Origin: Pleodorina starrii
Lineage: Eukaryota > Chlorophyta > Chlorophyceae > Chlamydomonadales > Volvocaceae
Assembly: GCA_030267565.1 (NCBI GenBank)
Contig: BRXU01000006.1
Coordinates: forward strand, 732,001-796,000
DNA length: 64,000 nt
Direction of reading: 5' to 3'
The position numbers and the translations under genes are program-made. Position 1 is the stretch's first letter. Every line of letters begins with the position of its first letter. Below are positions 32,762 through 44,678 of the stretch, piece after piece. Under the pieces are notes generated by a model, which had not been told where the DNA came from, did not search any database, and was given only the letters and a program-made list of their open reading frames with translations.

Positions 32762-35072
32762 TTTTTTTTTTCTGCGAGGGACGTTACAAGGACTGGGAAA
32801 GCGAAGCCCAACGGGCAAGCCGAGCAAGACCGGCAAGCCGCAACAGCCTGGCAAGAAGCCCAAAAAACCACCGCAAGGAGCCAAGGAGAGAGAAAAAGCC
32901 AAGCAACGCCTAAACTCGCAGACAGGACAGGGACAGGGACGGGGGCAGCAAGGGGCCAGGAGCCACTGCTGCACGGGCGGCACACACGGCCACCCCTACC
33001 TCCAAGACACCGAGGAGGGAACTGAAACCAACACCAGGGCCCAACACCAGGGCCAAACCCCAGGGCCCAACACCAGGGCCAACACCACGGCCCAACACCA
33101 GGGCCAACCCCACAGCCCAACACCAGGGCCCAACACCAGGGCCCAAAACCAGAGCCAACACCACGGCCCAACACCAGGGCCAAAACCACGGCCCAACACC
33201 CGGGCCAGCACCACGGACCAACAACAGGGCCCGTCACCGGAGACAAGCCCCAGGGATGGGCAAAGGCCCCAACAGCGACCACAGCGACAACACAACCACA
33301 ACCTGCACAACCTCAACAGCCAAGGGGCGAACCCTACACCCTGGGCGACAGCAACAGGAACAACAAACAAAACCGGGCAACCGCCGCAGCGAACCAGGGC
33401 AAAACGAGCCCCCCCCCACCGGGGAGCACCAGAGAAAACAGAAAACCCACAGCACGCCCGAAGAGAACCCCGCACCACCGAAACCGCCTCCCAGAGCCAC
33501 AAAAGCCGCAGGGACGGTGCCACACAAGCGCACCGGAGACAAACAACAACCGACCCCACCCTGGGGGCGTCCCCGCAAGACAGCAGGCCCGAAGACACAC
33601 CTCCCTCCCAAGACACCCCGCACCGCAGGAACCTCACTCCCACGTCCCCCCGGCTCCCAAGAACCCCCACGGGCGCAGCAGGGGCAACACTGCCTGGCTG
33701 GAAGCCAGGGCACAAGCGCGCCGGCGACAAGACACCCGCAGACCCCACCCTGGGGGCGACCCCCGAACCGCACCTGCCTCCCGCGGCAGCCTGCACCACA
33801 CCAACCCTGCTCCTAAGCTCCCCCGACCCCCAAGACCCCCTCCGGCCCCACCCACAGCAAGCCCCGCACCGCACCCCCCTCCCTAGGCAACCCGCACCGC
33901 ACTCCCCCCACCCTCGAGGCCCCTCGCACCCTAAGGACCTCAGACACCGAGATCCCCCACTCCCAACACCCCGCTCACGACGGCCCCGGCTGCCCTGTCA
34001 GCTGAGCTGCTGCCTGGCTGGGCTGGGCGCTGATGGCTGACCCGGATGGGGAGACCTGCTGTGCTGCCTGGGCGCCCCCGGCGGGTGCCTGTGGTGCTGG
34101 GACCGGGGCCACCCGGGACAGATGAACCTGCAGACGCGGGCTGCTGCCAGCCACCCGCTGCACGGAGCAGAGGACGCCTTCATGCGCCCAGGAGGCTTCG
34201 AAGGCATCCAGCCGGCCGGGCTTCAGCTGTGCTGTGATGTGGCCCCGGGGCAGCCCCACCAGAGTGTCCTCGGAGAGCGCCGCCATGCTGAAATGTGCCC
34301 TCATGAGACGCTGCAGCTCCCCAATGACGCAGCCCACCACCGTGGCCGACGGATGGTCATCAGGCTCCGCCCTGTGGTAGTGGCCCCAGACCGCCCACAG
34401 CCAAGTGGCTCGAAGGGCTGCCCACAGCAGCTGCAGCCCAGGGCTGGTGGGGTAGGCCGGCCACCCTCCCGGCCAGTCTCCCAGCAGCACAGCCGGCTGT
34501 CTGAAAGGCAAGTCCGCGGCCCCGGAGACTGTTGCCCACAGCTCTGCCAGCCAAACCCGAGCTGCGGTGTAAGCCCCGCACTCCAAGAAGACGTGGGTCA
34601 GGCTGGCGACATGCAGGTTGCCGTCCACCGAGCAGCTAGGAGCAGAGCAGTGGGCACGCTGCGGCTGACCTTTGGAGGCCAGGTACACCCCGCACGGGAG
34701 CCGTCCATGGTGCAGCCGCCAGGCGAGCGCCTTGGCCCGGTTGCTTGCGGGGCAGTCCCACAGCCGCTGCCAGGCCCGCCGGCGGTCGAGGGGAGACATG
34801 CCAGCCGGGCCATCAGCTGCCGGGTCTGCCTCCGGGGCCGGCCCGGCGGGTGCCGACGGTCCGGCGGCAGCACCGGGGTCCTGCTGGTGCGGTGCCGCAT
34901 GGCGGCTGCTAGGCTGGCTGACCGGGCTTGCAGCGGCCGAGGGCAGTGATGGGGGGGAGGAGCGGGGCCGCATCCAGCCGGGGCTGGGCGTGGGGTTCAT
35001 GGCAAACCACCGGCTGCGGCTGGGCGCTTGCTGAGCCAGCCAGTGTTGGTGCCAGCGGGCCTCCTGTTGCTG

Positions 35073-35400
35073 TTTTTTTTTTTTTAATTCCGGAGGAACC
35101 CCGACTCGGGACATGGGACACACATGTTGTCTGGCGGCTCCACTGATGCTGCCACTTCTGCTGAGTAGCTAGCGTGCCAGGCTTCTGGGCGACTCCACGG
35201 GGCCAGCTGGACGGTGCTGATGACTGTATGATGAGTCTTGTAAACCTCCGGACGGGACAGGGACAGGGGTGGGCACCCTCCTTTCTCATCACACCCCGGG
35301 TAATGGTCACTGACTGGTTTCGATCCCGGGATCCCGGGGGGAATTGCAAGGTTTCCCTGTTGCCAGCCAATGAACCATTGCCTGCTTCTGTGGGGTGCAG
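35073..35400 (-). mobile_element. SINE-A lacking only the tRNA head, minus strand
   Basis: 328 bp from poly(T) and AATTCCGGAGG to TGGGGTGCAG, the body sequence directly after the tRNA-like head. Beyond it (35401-35422) lies extra DNA repeating GTAGCTGGCTGTGCGG of the target before ORF2 resumes at 35423, a templated filler at the 5' junction. Confidence 0.9.
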
Positions 35401-36977
35401 GTAGCTGGCTGTGCGGGCGCTGTAGCTGGCTGTGCGGCTGCTCGGGCCACACCGCGGGCATGAGGGGCTCCGTGTCCTGGTCCCGGCCCCAGCTGTGACC
35501 GCGGGCGGTGAGGCAGTGGCGCACCTCACTCACTGTGTAGTGGATGAGGGGCAGCGTGCCGTGGCCGTGGCTGAGGGGGTAGCACTGGACCGAGTCCCAA
35601 AGCCCCAGCAGCTGGTATTCCACTGGCCATGAGGAGGCGCGTTGGGCCGGGGGCGCCTCGCTGTATCGCTGATGGTCCTCCAAGGTCCAGTGTCGGCGCG
35701 GCTTGCGGCCCGGCAGCACGCAGGCTGCAGGCCAGTCGGCGTCCCCTGCTGCTCCGGCCTGCTCGCTGTCTGGGGGCACCAAGCGGCCGTTGGGCAGGAC
35801 GGCCCACAAGACTCCCGTAGGGCTGCTTACCCGGCTGCCATCGGGCGACAGGAGCCAGTCGGGCGCCGGCGGCAGTTCGGGGTCCAGGGGGTCGGCTGGC
35901 AGCAGTCTCCGCCAGTCGGTTGGGATGGCCCCAAGGACCGCCTGCATGAGGGGTTCGTGCTGGGTCATGGGCGACGCTGCACGGAGCTCGGCCAGGGTGC
36001 GGGGTCCCAGGTGGGCGGTCCCAGCCGGCGGGGTGAAGGGCTGGTCGGTGGCGGGGTCACGCAGGGCTGCATTGAAGAACAGGGGCTTTTTTTTTTTTTT
36101 TTTTTTCTGCGAGGGACGTTACAAGGACTGGGAAAGCGAAGCCCAACGGGCAAGCCGAGCAAGACCGGCAAGCCGCAACAGCCTGGCAAGAAGCCCAAAA
36201 AACCACCGCAAGGAGCCAAGGAGAGAGAAAAAGCCAAGCAACGCCTAAACTCGCAGACAGGACAGGGACAGGGACGGGGGCAGCAAGGGGCCAGGAGCCA
36301 CTGCTGCACGGGCGGCACACACGGCCACCCCTACCTCCAAGACACCGAGGAGGGAACTGAAACCAACACCAGGGCCCAACACCAGGGCCAAACCCCAGGG
36401 CCCAACACCAGGGCCAACACCACGGCCCAACACCAGGGCCAACCCCACAGCCCAACACCAGGGCCCAACACCAGGGCCCAAAACCAGAGCCAACACCACG
36501 GCCCAACACCAGGGCCAAAACCACGGCCCAACACCCGGGCCAGCACCACGGACCAACAACAGGGCCCGTCACCGGAGACAAGCCCCAGGGATGGGCAAAG
36601 GCCCCAACAGCGACCACAGCGACAACACAACCACAACCTGCACAACCTCAACAGCCAAGGGGCGAACCCTACACCCTGGGCGACAGCAACAGGAACAACA
36701 AACAAAACCGGGCAACCACCGCAGCGAACCAGGGCAAACGAGCCCCCCCCCACCGGGGAGCACCAGAGAAAACAGAAAACCCACAGCACGCCCGAAGAGA
36801 ACCCCGCACCACCGAAACCGCCTCCCAGAGCCACAAAAGCCGCAGGGACGGTGCCACACAAGCGCACCGGAGACAAACAACAACCGACCCCACCCTGGGG
36901 GCGTCCCCGCAAGACAGCAGGCCCGAAGACACACCTCCCTCCCAAGACACCCCGCACCGCAGGAACCTCACTCCCAC

Positions 36978-37735
36978 CCGTGGACCAGGGCCTGCAGTGC
37001 AGGCCTCCCGCCGGCCCGATGGGCAGACGGTTGGGCCTCGTCACCCGCATGCAGGACGCAGTTAAGGTCCCCTCCAAGCAGAATGTGGCGGTCTGTCTCG
37101 AGGTATGGCTGCAGGCTTTGGAAGAACTCTGGGCGGCTGGCGGCCACCGACGGGGCGTAGATGCATAGGAGGCGTAGGCGAAGGTGGAGGACATCCCAGT
37201 CCCAGCAGCAGACACGGCCGGCAGTGTCCGAGGTGTACGGGTGCTGCACACAGCCCGGCAGGCTGATCCCTGGCCGCGCCAGGATGGCTGCCCCACAGCT
37301 GAGGTCCGTCCCCGGGCTGTAACCCCATTTGCCCCGCCAGGGGGCCCCCGGGCCGCTGCCTCGTTGTAAAACTGACTGCAGTGCTTTTTTTTTTTTTTTT
37401 TTCTGCGAGGGACGTTACAAGGACTGGGAAAGCGAAGCCCAACGGGCAAGCCGAGCAAGACCGGCAAGCCGCAACAGCCTGGCAAGAAGCCCAAAAAACC
37501 ACCGCAAGGAGCCAAGGAGAGAGAAAAAGCCAAGCAACGCCTAAACTCGCAGACAGGACAGGGACAGGGACGGGGCTGCTTTGCTGCCCAGTTTCGCCTC
37601 CTGTACGAAGGTGACATCCGGGTTGCCTGCGACCTGCTGCTGGTAGCAGAGCAGCCTGGAGGCTCGCGCCCGCCCAAGCCCATTGACGTTTACGGTCAGG
37701 AGCTTGAAGGTGGGCGCGGTCCCGTCGGTCCTCAT
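36978..37735 (-). pseudogene. L-E ORF2 remnant (endonuclease only)
   Basis: Codons 1 to about 190: N18, E46 and the GGDLNC motif are present, but the last catalytic residues (D194, DHH), the RT and the zinc finger are deleted. A 189-bp LINE end is inserted at 37386-37574. Confidence 0.8.
37386..37574 (-). mobile_element. 189-bp LINE 3'-end insertion in L-E
   Basis: Poly(T) plus conserved end, stopping after GGGACAGGGACGGG; flanked by GCT (37383-37385 and 37575-37577). Confidence 0.85.
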
Positions 37736-39813
37736 GGCTGCGCGCCACGCGCCGCCCGTCGGGAGGGGCGGCCGTCGTGGCGGGCGATTTGGGTTCGGGC
37801 CTGCTGCAGTTGGCCCAGAGCAGCGACAATGAAGGAGCGCACGTGCCCGGGGGTGGGGTGCAGGCCCGGCAGGAATGGGGCCAGGGAGCGCAGATGGTCG
37901 TGGTAGACCTTCAGAAATGCGCCGGCAGAGCTGCGATTGCCGGTCTGAGCTTGGAGGGCGGGCTCCAGGGCGGATTGGGCCGCTGCCAGCACCTCGGGCT
38001 GCACATGCGGGCACCGTGGGGACAGATAGCTGTGGTTCTCGCGCAGGAGGAGGGCGTCCAGTTCCATTGCGCCGAGGGGCGCTGGGGGTGACAGGTCCAG
38101 CTGGTGCAGTGCCCGGCGGCAGAAGGCGACCACGACGGGGCGGGGATCGACGAGCTCCGGAGACTCCAGTCGGGGGTGGTGGCGGATGAAGAGCTTTCGC
38201 AGAACCGCCTGGAAGGCGATGGACGAGCAGGCGGGGTGGGGGCATGCCGCGAAGTAGTCCACGAACTGGTCGTGGTACCCAGCCGCAAGGGTGTCGGCGG
38301 GGGGGACCCACTGGCTGGGCGTGGCTGTGATCAAGCTAGCGGCCCGCAGCACGTCGAGCTCCGCGGTCGGCAGTCCCAGGCCCGGGGCAGTGCTGGGGCC
38401 CGGCGGGGGCTGGTGTGGAGGGCTGGCGGCCTGCGCTGTGGGGCTGTGGGCGGCCAGCTGGGGCGGCGGGCCGTGAGCTGCCCAGCCGGGGCTGGGCGTC
38501 AGCTGGGGGGGCAGCTCGGGCCCCCCGTCCCCCCCGGGGCCGTGGTGGCCAGCCGTGCCTGTGGGTGGAGCCTGGGGCGGTGGCTGGGTCAGCGTGGGCC
38601 CGCCCCTGGCCGAGGTGGGGTCGAGGGGCTGGTGGTGGCGGGTGAAGGCGTCCGGTTGTCGCCACCACCGCCCGGTGCTGCCGGCCTGGGGAGATGTGGG
38701 GGCTCTGGAGGGGCCCTGCTGCTCCTGGTGGGGGGTCCCACTGGGGCTGCCCTGGTGGGCCCCTGGGGGGGCCGCCAGCGTGGCCGGCTCAGCCGCGGGA
38801 GGGGAGAAGGTGCCGCCGATGGGAGTGGAGTCGGGGCCCCAGCCCTGGGGGTTGGCGCCAACCCCGGCTCGGGGGTATGGGGACAGACGCCGGTTCTGCG
38901 CATCCTGGATGGTCCGCAACACAGCTGGGAGGCTGTTGGGGCCGTCCGGGGCCTCCACCAGCTGGGGTCGGCGCCACCATGCCTGGCCATCAGCCATCCC
39001 AGGGGAGGAAGGGCTGAGGGCAGCCGAGGCAGGGCTGGGGGCTGGGGGCCCTGATCCCGCCGTGGAGGGGGTGGGTGGGCCAGAGGGATGGGCCGCCGGC
39101 GGCCGGGGAGCCTGGGCTGGTGCGGGCAGGGGGCCCGGGCTGCCGCCTGCTGCCATCACAGCCACCCCCACGGCAGCCGGCCTCCCGAGGGCCGGGGCGG
39201 CTGTTGGTGCGGTCTCGGCGGCTGGGTGAGTGCCGTCCCCTGCTGCTGGTGCGCCGGGCGCCGCCTGCACCGCTGGTGGGGGCCCTGCGGCGGGCGCTGG
39301 TGGTGGTTCGGCCGCGGGAGCTGCTGGTGAGTCGGTCACTGGCGCGTCCCTCATGTCGAACACGGAGATGCGGACAGTGAGCTGGTCGATCAAGAACGAC
39401 CGAGGGAGGGAGAGGAGGTTGGGGTCCGACGGCGGAGCGGCCACGAAGGCGACCAGGTGGGATGCATCAGGCAGGGCGCCTGGCGTACCGGAGCGGGTCA
39501 TGCCGTCGCCCAGGACTTCCCCCACAACCAGGTCCTGCCCTTGGGAGGGGGTAGCTGCCAGGCCTGCACAGCTAAGCAAGGCCCCAGTGACCCCTTCGAG
39601 GGCATAAGTGCCGGGGAGCCCTTTGATGAGGAGCTTGTGGCTGTGCGGTCGGGCCAGGTTGTAGTACGGCTGCACCGCGACTTCGATGGTCGTCCCCTGG
39701 AAATCGACTGGTAACGAGGACCGTCGGAGGAATGCCCCCGCCGCGTTCTCTGCTCGCAGGCCGGGTGCTGGGTTCAGCACCACCCCCCGGTGGCGCCCTT
39801 GGCCGAGGAGGTT

Positions 39814-39943
39814 TCTCATGAAAACTGAAGGTTTTCTGAGTGCAACGCTAGAAAACCAAGGTTTTCTGTGAACTCAGAGGAGGGCGTTGGTACGGCACAT
39901 GGTGCCAGTTAAGGTGTCCGCGAAGGCGTGGAGGAGTGATTTT
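39814..39943 (+). other. 130-bp foreign leader at the 5' end of a LINE insertion
   Basis: Lies between the target duplication GGTT (39810-39813) and the start of LINE sequence (39944), so it entered together with the truncated LINE. It occurs nowhere else in the window and is less GC-rich than its surroundings. It contains the inverted repeat AGAAAACCAAGGTTTTCT. It may be a copy of another RNA picked up by template switching; the source is unknown. Most of its length is unlike the snRNAs I could recall. Confidence 0.6.
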
Positions 39944-41028
39944 CTGGGGAGGGGCGGGGGGGCTTCGGTGCAGGATTGGTGTGGTGCAGGCCGCCGTGGG
40001 AGGCAGGTGCGGTTCGGGGGTCGCCCCCAGGGTGGGGTCTGCGGGTGTCTTGTCGCCGGCACGCTTGTGCCCTGGCTTCCAGCCAGGCAGTGTTGCCCCT
40101 GCTGCGCCCGTGGGGGTTCTTGGGAGCCGGGGGGACGTGGGCGTGAGGTTCCTGCGGTGCGGGGTGTCTTGGGAGGGAGGTGTGTCTTCGGGCCTGCTGT
40201 CTTGCGGGGACGCCCCCAGGGTGGGGTCGGTTGTTGTTTGTCTCCGGTGCGCTTGTGTGGCACCGTCCCTGCGGCTTTTGTGGCTCTGGGAGGCGGTTTC
40301 GGTGGTGCGGGGTTCTCTTCGGGCGTGCTGTGGGTTTTCTGTTTTCTCTGGTGCTCCCCGGTGGGGGGGGGCTCGTTTGCCCTGGTTCGCTGCGGCGGTT
40401 GCCCGGTTTTGTTTGTTGTTCCTGTTGCTGTCGCCCAGGGTGTAGGGTTCGCCCCTTGGCTGTTGAGGTTGTGCAGGTTGTGGTTGTGTTGTCGCTGTGG
40501 TCGCTGTTGGGGCCTTTGCCCATCCCTGGGGCTTGTCTCCGGTGACGGGCCCTGTTGTTGGTCCGTGGTGCTGGCCCGGGTGTTGGGCCGTGGTTTTGGC
40601 CCTGGTGTTGGGCCGTGGTGTTGGCTCTGGTTTTGGGCCCTGGTGTTGGGCCCTGGTGTTGGGCTGTGGGGTTGGCCCTGGTGTTGGGCCGTGGTGTTGG
40701 CCCTGGTGTTGGGCCCTGGGGTTTAACCCTGGTGTTGGGCCCTGGTGTTGGTTTCAGTTCCCTCCTCGGTGTCTTGGAGGTAGGGGTGGCCGTGTGTGCC
40801 GCCCGTGCAGCAGTGGCTCCTGGCCCCTTGCTGCCCCCGTCCCTGTCCCTGTCCTGTCTGCGAGTTTAGGCGTTGCTTGGCTTTTTCTCTCTCCTTGGCT
40901 CCTTGCGGTGGTTTTTTGGGCTTCTTGCCAGGCTGTTGCGGCTTGCCGGTCTTGCTCGGCTTGCCCGTTGGGCTTCGCTTTCCCAGTCCTTGTAACGTCC
41001 CTCGCAGAAAAAAAAAAAAAAAAAAAAA
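39944..41028 (+). mobile_element. 5'-truncated LINE (3'UTR), plus strand
   Basis: From CTGGGGAGGGGCGGGGG to poly(A) 41008-41028, minisatellite about 40560-40755. The pair GGTT (39810-39813 and 41029-41032) bounds it together with the 130-bp leader. Confidence 0.9.
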
Positions 41029-41237
41029 GGTTGATGCTGACGAAAGTGCCTGGGCTGGCGTTCATGGCGGCCTGGACGGCTGCATTGCACCACGCTTCCC
41101 ACACCGCTTCATCGGCCGCCTCCCGGGGGGCGGCGGCCCCTAACATCAGCTTGGGGGCCACCCGGCGGTCGCCGGTGTGCAGCTCAGAGGACAGGGCAGT
41201 CCCTGGAAGCTCCCGCTGGACCTCAGCACGCCAGGCT

Positions 41238-41450
41238 TTTTTTTTTTTTAATTCCGGAGGAACCCCGACTCGGGACATGGGACACACATGTTGTCTGGCG
41301 GCTCCACTGATGCTGCCACTTCTGCTGAGTAGCTAGCGTGCCAGGCTTCTGGGCGACTCCACGGGCCAGCTGGACGGTGCTGATGACTGTATGATGAGTC
41401 TTGTAAACCTCCGGACGGGACAGGGACAGGGGCAGGGACAGGGACAGGGA
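41238..41450 (-). mobile_element. SINE-A, 5'-truncated, with GGGACA expansion
   Basis: 213 bp flanked by CAGGCT (41232-41237 and 41451-41456). At its truncated 5' end the GGGACAGGGACAGG motif is expanded into several GGGACA units (about 41417-41452). Confidence 0.9.
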
Positions 41451-41674
41451 CAGGCTGGCAGCTGCTGGGCGGGGGCGAGCTCCCATGAGGTGGTGGCGCC
41501 CCCCGGGGCCTGCTTGTGAGCCCGGACTGAAGCTGGCAGGCTGGCCGTGAGGGAGGCCGCATACCGAGCGGACCGGGGGAGCTGACCGGTGGAGGCCGCA
41601 CAGCGTGGGGGACCCTGGGGGGCGGCGTGCAAAGCTGCCACCGGCAGTCTGCGAGGCCGTGGGCCAACAAACAT

Positions 41675-41769
41675 GAGGGCGGGCTGTTGCTGATGCTGTT
41701 GCTGATGCTGAACTGGCTGTTGCTGCTGCTGCGGCGTGCTGATGTTGATACTGCTGTTGCTGGTGTTGC

Positions 41770-41804
<35 letters not shown>

Positions 41805-43074
41805 GTTCTGCTGCTGAAGCTGCTGCTGTAGAGCCCCCAACTCTGCTGCTAGGGGCCCGTCCCAGGAGAGCAGGCGGGGGACTTGCACTCCTCCCTGCCT
41901 GCACCCTGGCTCTGCGGGAGCTCCTCGAGCGCCTGAGGCCGTCTGGTCGGTCTGTACTGAGCTGCAGAGCAGCTGAGCTGGACAGGGCAGCAAGGGCACA
42001 CCGCACAGGCAAAGCACCCCCAGGGAAACCTTGCAATTCCCCCCGGGATCCCGGGATCGAAACCTGCCAGTGACCATTGTCCGGGGTGTGATGAGAAAGG
42101 AGGGTGCCCACCCCTGTCCCTGTCCCGTCCGGAGGTTTACAAGACTCATCATACAGTCATCAGCCCCATCCAGCTGGCCCTTGGAGACGCCCAGAAGCCC
42201 GGCACGCTAGCTACTCAGCCGAAGTGGCAGCATCAGTGGAGCCGCCAGACAACATATGTGTGTCCCATGTCCCGAGTCCGGGTTCCTCCGGAAATTCAAA
42301 AAAAAAAAAAAAACCCCACCTGCACCCCGAAGCCCACCCCTGCACCCACAGGGCACCCCAGGCACGAAGCAGCACCCACCTACACAACAAGAGCAAGCCT
42401 CACCCCACCGAGGACAAGCCACCCAAAGCAGGCAGAGGAAGAACCCCTCGCCGGGCAGCCAAGACACCCACCAACGGAAGAAACCAACCCCGCACGGAAG
42501 AAACCAACCCCTGGCCCTGCCAGAAACCGACCGCCAGGCCTGAAGATGTCAAAGGAAACTCCACAGGCCGCTAGGCTCCAAGCGCGGGCTCCACGGAAGT
42601 CGTCCAGCACCACAGCTCCACGATGTCGTCCACCACGAGCGACCGGAAGGCCAACCGCGCAAGACGCCCGAGAAAACGTCGCTAAAAAGAGGCTTAGCTG
42701 CAAGCTTTCACAGCGCCGGCTTGGCGCCGCGTCAGGCTGGAAGCACGAGGATGATTGCTGCGCTCGCCGAGGGCGCACTCCGAGAAGACGCGCAATCCGC
42801 ACGCCCAGTTCCACGAAAAGAAGAAGGAGAAGAACAAAGAGAGTAGGCGTGCTGTGCGCCCTGATTGGAGCGCCGAGTCCTGGAGTCGCCGGTCCGATGG
42901 CGGCTGCGGCGACAAGAGAGAAAACCGCCGCTGCCGCAGGTCGCGCCGCTGAAGCAACCAAACGAAAAGAAGCAAAATGTCCTAAAGGAAAGCGGGAAGC
43001 GCGCAGCCTGTTGTTGAAGTTGCAGGTGCTGAGTGAGGCGTTGCCAGCAAACAAATGTCGACGAGGTGTTGGAG
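41675..43074 (-). other. L-E 5' leader (5'UTR), with one SINE
   Basis: About 1.1 kb without the SINE at 42021-42312. Its outer part (42840-43074), absent from L-C, matches 63108-63340 of L-F and reaches the same end (GTCGACGAGGTGTTGGAGT), so this is probably the true 5' end of the element. Confidence 0.65.
42021..42312 (+). mobile_element. SINE-A, 5'-truncated, plus strand
   Basis: 292 bp from CAGGGAAACC to poly(A), flanked by ACCCC (42016-42020 and 42313-42317). Its 3' end is GGAAATTC rather than GGAATT before the A tract. Confidence 0.9.
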
Positions 43075-43075
43075 T

Positions 43076-43168
43076 AGCTTAAGCTATAAGCTATAAGCTA
43101 TAAGCTATAGCTTACGTCGACGACGTGCGACGCATGTCCGCACGTCGACGACGTGCGACGCATGTCCC
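43076..43168. repeat. Two short tandem repeats at the LINE/DIRS-like junction
   Basis: A 7-bp AGCTATA-type repeat (43079-43112) is followed by two copies of a 28-bp unit starting ACGTCGACGACGTGCGACGC (43114 and 43142). They lie exactly between the LINE 5' end and the truncated RNase H region, which suggests junction-derived filler. Confidence 0.8.
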
Positions 43169-44423
43169 CAGACAAGTAACCTCGCGCGACCGGGTGCACC
43201 GTGCGCAACCCGGGGCCCGACACAACACCCGCCCAGCCGGTGGCGCTGGCGTCGGTGTTAACCTCGAGCGTGTTGACTTCCGGGGGCCGCCGGATCGGGC
43301 TCGTCAGCCGCTCCCGGTCCAGCGACTGCCAGAAGCGCAGCTCTTCTCGTACCGCCGGGGTAACCGTGACCTCACTCGACCATCCCCAACGGTCGGGCAG
43401 TAGGGCAGTCGATGCCCGCGTGAAGAGACGCCCCAAGCGCCCTATAACGACGTACATGCTCACAGCGTGCCCCACGACACGAGCCAGGGTCCTGGCCGGG
43501 ATGCTAGGCCGTGCCAAGGCCTCATCCACCGCCCTCTGGAAGGACTCCCAACGGTCTTGCGGAATAGCGAACACCCCTTTCGCGCTATCGACCAAATACC
43601 CCAGACAGCGCACCACCGATGTGGGCGACAGCACGCTCTTTTCTTTATTCAGGGCGACACCCGCCCGCTCAAATTCGCGGACAATCTCGTCTCGCCGCTT
43701 AGAGGCCGTGGCGCGATCTGGCCCCAACAAGAACAGAAAGTCGTCTAGATAGTTGATAAGGCGAAAACCCTTGCCCCTCAGGTACGCTGAAAACTCCCGC
43801 ATAAGTTTCGAGAATGCCCACGGGGCGGACACAAGCCCGAAGGGCAATACGGTAAACACGTAAAACCGGCCATCCCATTCGAAGCCTAGGTAATCGCAGG
43901 CGTCTTCGCGCATTCGGAGCTGCCAATAGGAGTTAGTAAGGTCGGCGCTAATAAGCAAGTCGTTCGGCTGGAAGATTTGCTCCAAATCAGTCAGCTTCTC
44001 GAATTTGAACTTGGGGCAGTATACGTACTGATTGACGTACCGCAAGTCAAGGAGGAGGCGGAATTTGCCAGGCTGCCGGGGCTTCGGTATCGCATTTAAC
44101 GGGTTAACGACTCGTGGGCGCGCGCTAACCTGCCGTACGGCCCCTGCTGCCAGAAGCGCCTCGACAGATTCGGTGACGAAGGCACGCTGCTCCAGCGCCC
44201 CTTGGTGGTTTCGCATGACCTTCGGTGGCGGTGTGACACCCGCCTGTTTCCACCACAACGGGAACCCTTGCTGCACCCATTGCTTTGTCCACGAGCTGGA
44301 GCAGACCGAAAGCCACCAGCTGGCGTTCACATTGATGTTGCCGGACGCGGCAGGCGGCGCGGCGCCTTGAACGACGTCACCACCCTCCCGGGACTCGGCC
44401 CAATCTGAACGCACGTTACACAA
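43098..44423 (-). pseudogene. DIRS-like reverse transcriptase-RNase H, truncated
   Basis: 441-codon frame. RT: FRLLLDLRYVNQYV (121-134), the first catalytic Asp D161 in SADLTNSYWQL, VLPFGLVSAPWAF (192-204) and YLDD 225-228. RNase H begins with EVNTDASATGWAG (D391), but the domain is cut soon after by the filler repeats, so the last 20-odd residues are not original. YLDD with this RNase H and the neighbouring tyrosine recombinase fits a DIRS-like element rather than the LINE family here. A methyltransferase domain, present in some DIRS elements, is not seen. Confidence 0.8.
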
Positions 44424-44678
44424 GGGAAGCCGGCCACCAGCCGGGGCACAGTCACGTAAGGCTCACCGGGCCTTCGAAAGTTCGATCTCACCCTCCACGA
44501 GGGGATCTGCGTCACACCGGGACGCCCTCACACACCAAGGCGGCGCACGGGCCTGCCTCCAGCCCGCCGATGGGCTACGCCGCTGCGGGGCGTTCACGTT
44601 CACGACATGGCTCCACGCGAGCCGGATCAAGTCCCCCCGGCGGGGCCGTCCACAACTCTCCCTCACGGACCGTCACTC
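44424..44678 (-). other. Spacer between DIRS-like gag and RT frames
   Basis: About 255 bp between the gag stop and the first ATG of the RT frame; no gene recognised. The RT frame may really begin within it. Confidence 0.45.

Larger units (their letters stand above)
37732..41674 (-). pseudogene. L-E ORF1, intact apart from two insertions
   Basis: Segments 37732-39813, 41033-41237 and 41457-41674 join to exactly 2,505 bp (834 codons plus stop), the same length as in L-C and L-F, with the same start (MFVGPRPRRL) and the ATGA overlap with ORF2. Confidence 0.8.
36088..43074 (-). mobile_element. LINE copy L-E, internally deleted, with complete 5' end
   Basis: Poly(T) to 36106, 3'UTR to 36977 (minisatellite about 36366-36570), then a jump into the endonuclease at 36978: the rest of the 3'UTR and all ORF2 after about codon 190 are missing. 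ORF2 start 37735, ORF1 37732-41674, 5' leader to 43074. Nested: LINE 37386-37574, chimeric LINE 39814-41028, SINEs 41238-41450 and 42021-42312. The 3' side is preceded by GGCT (36084-36087); the matching GGCT (46582-46585) lies beyond attached DIRS-like DNA. Confidence 0.85.
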
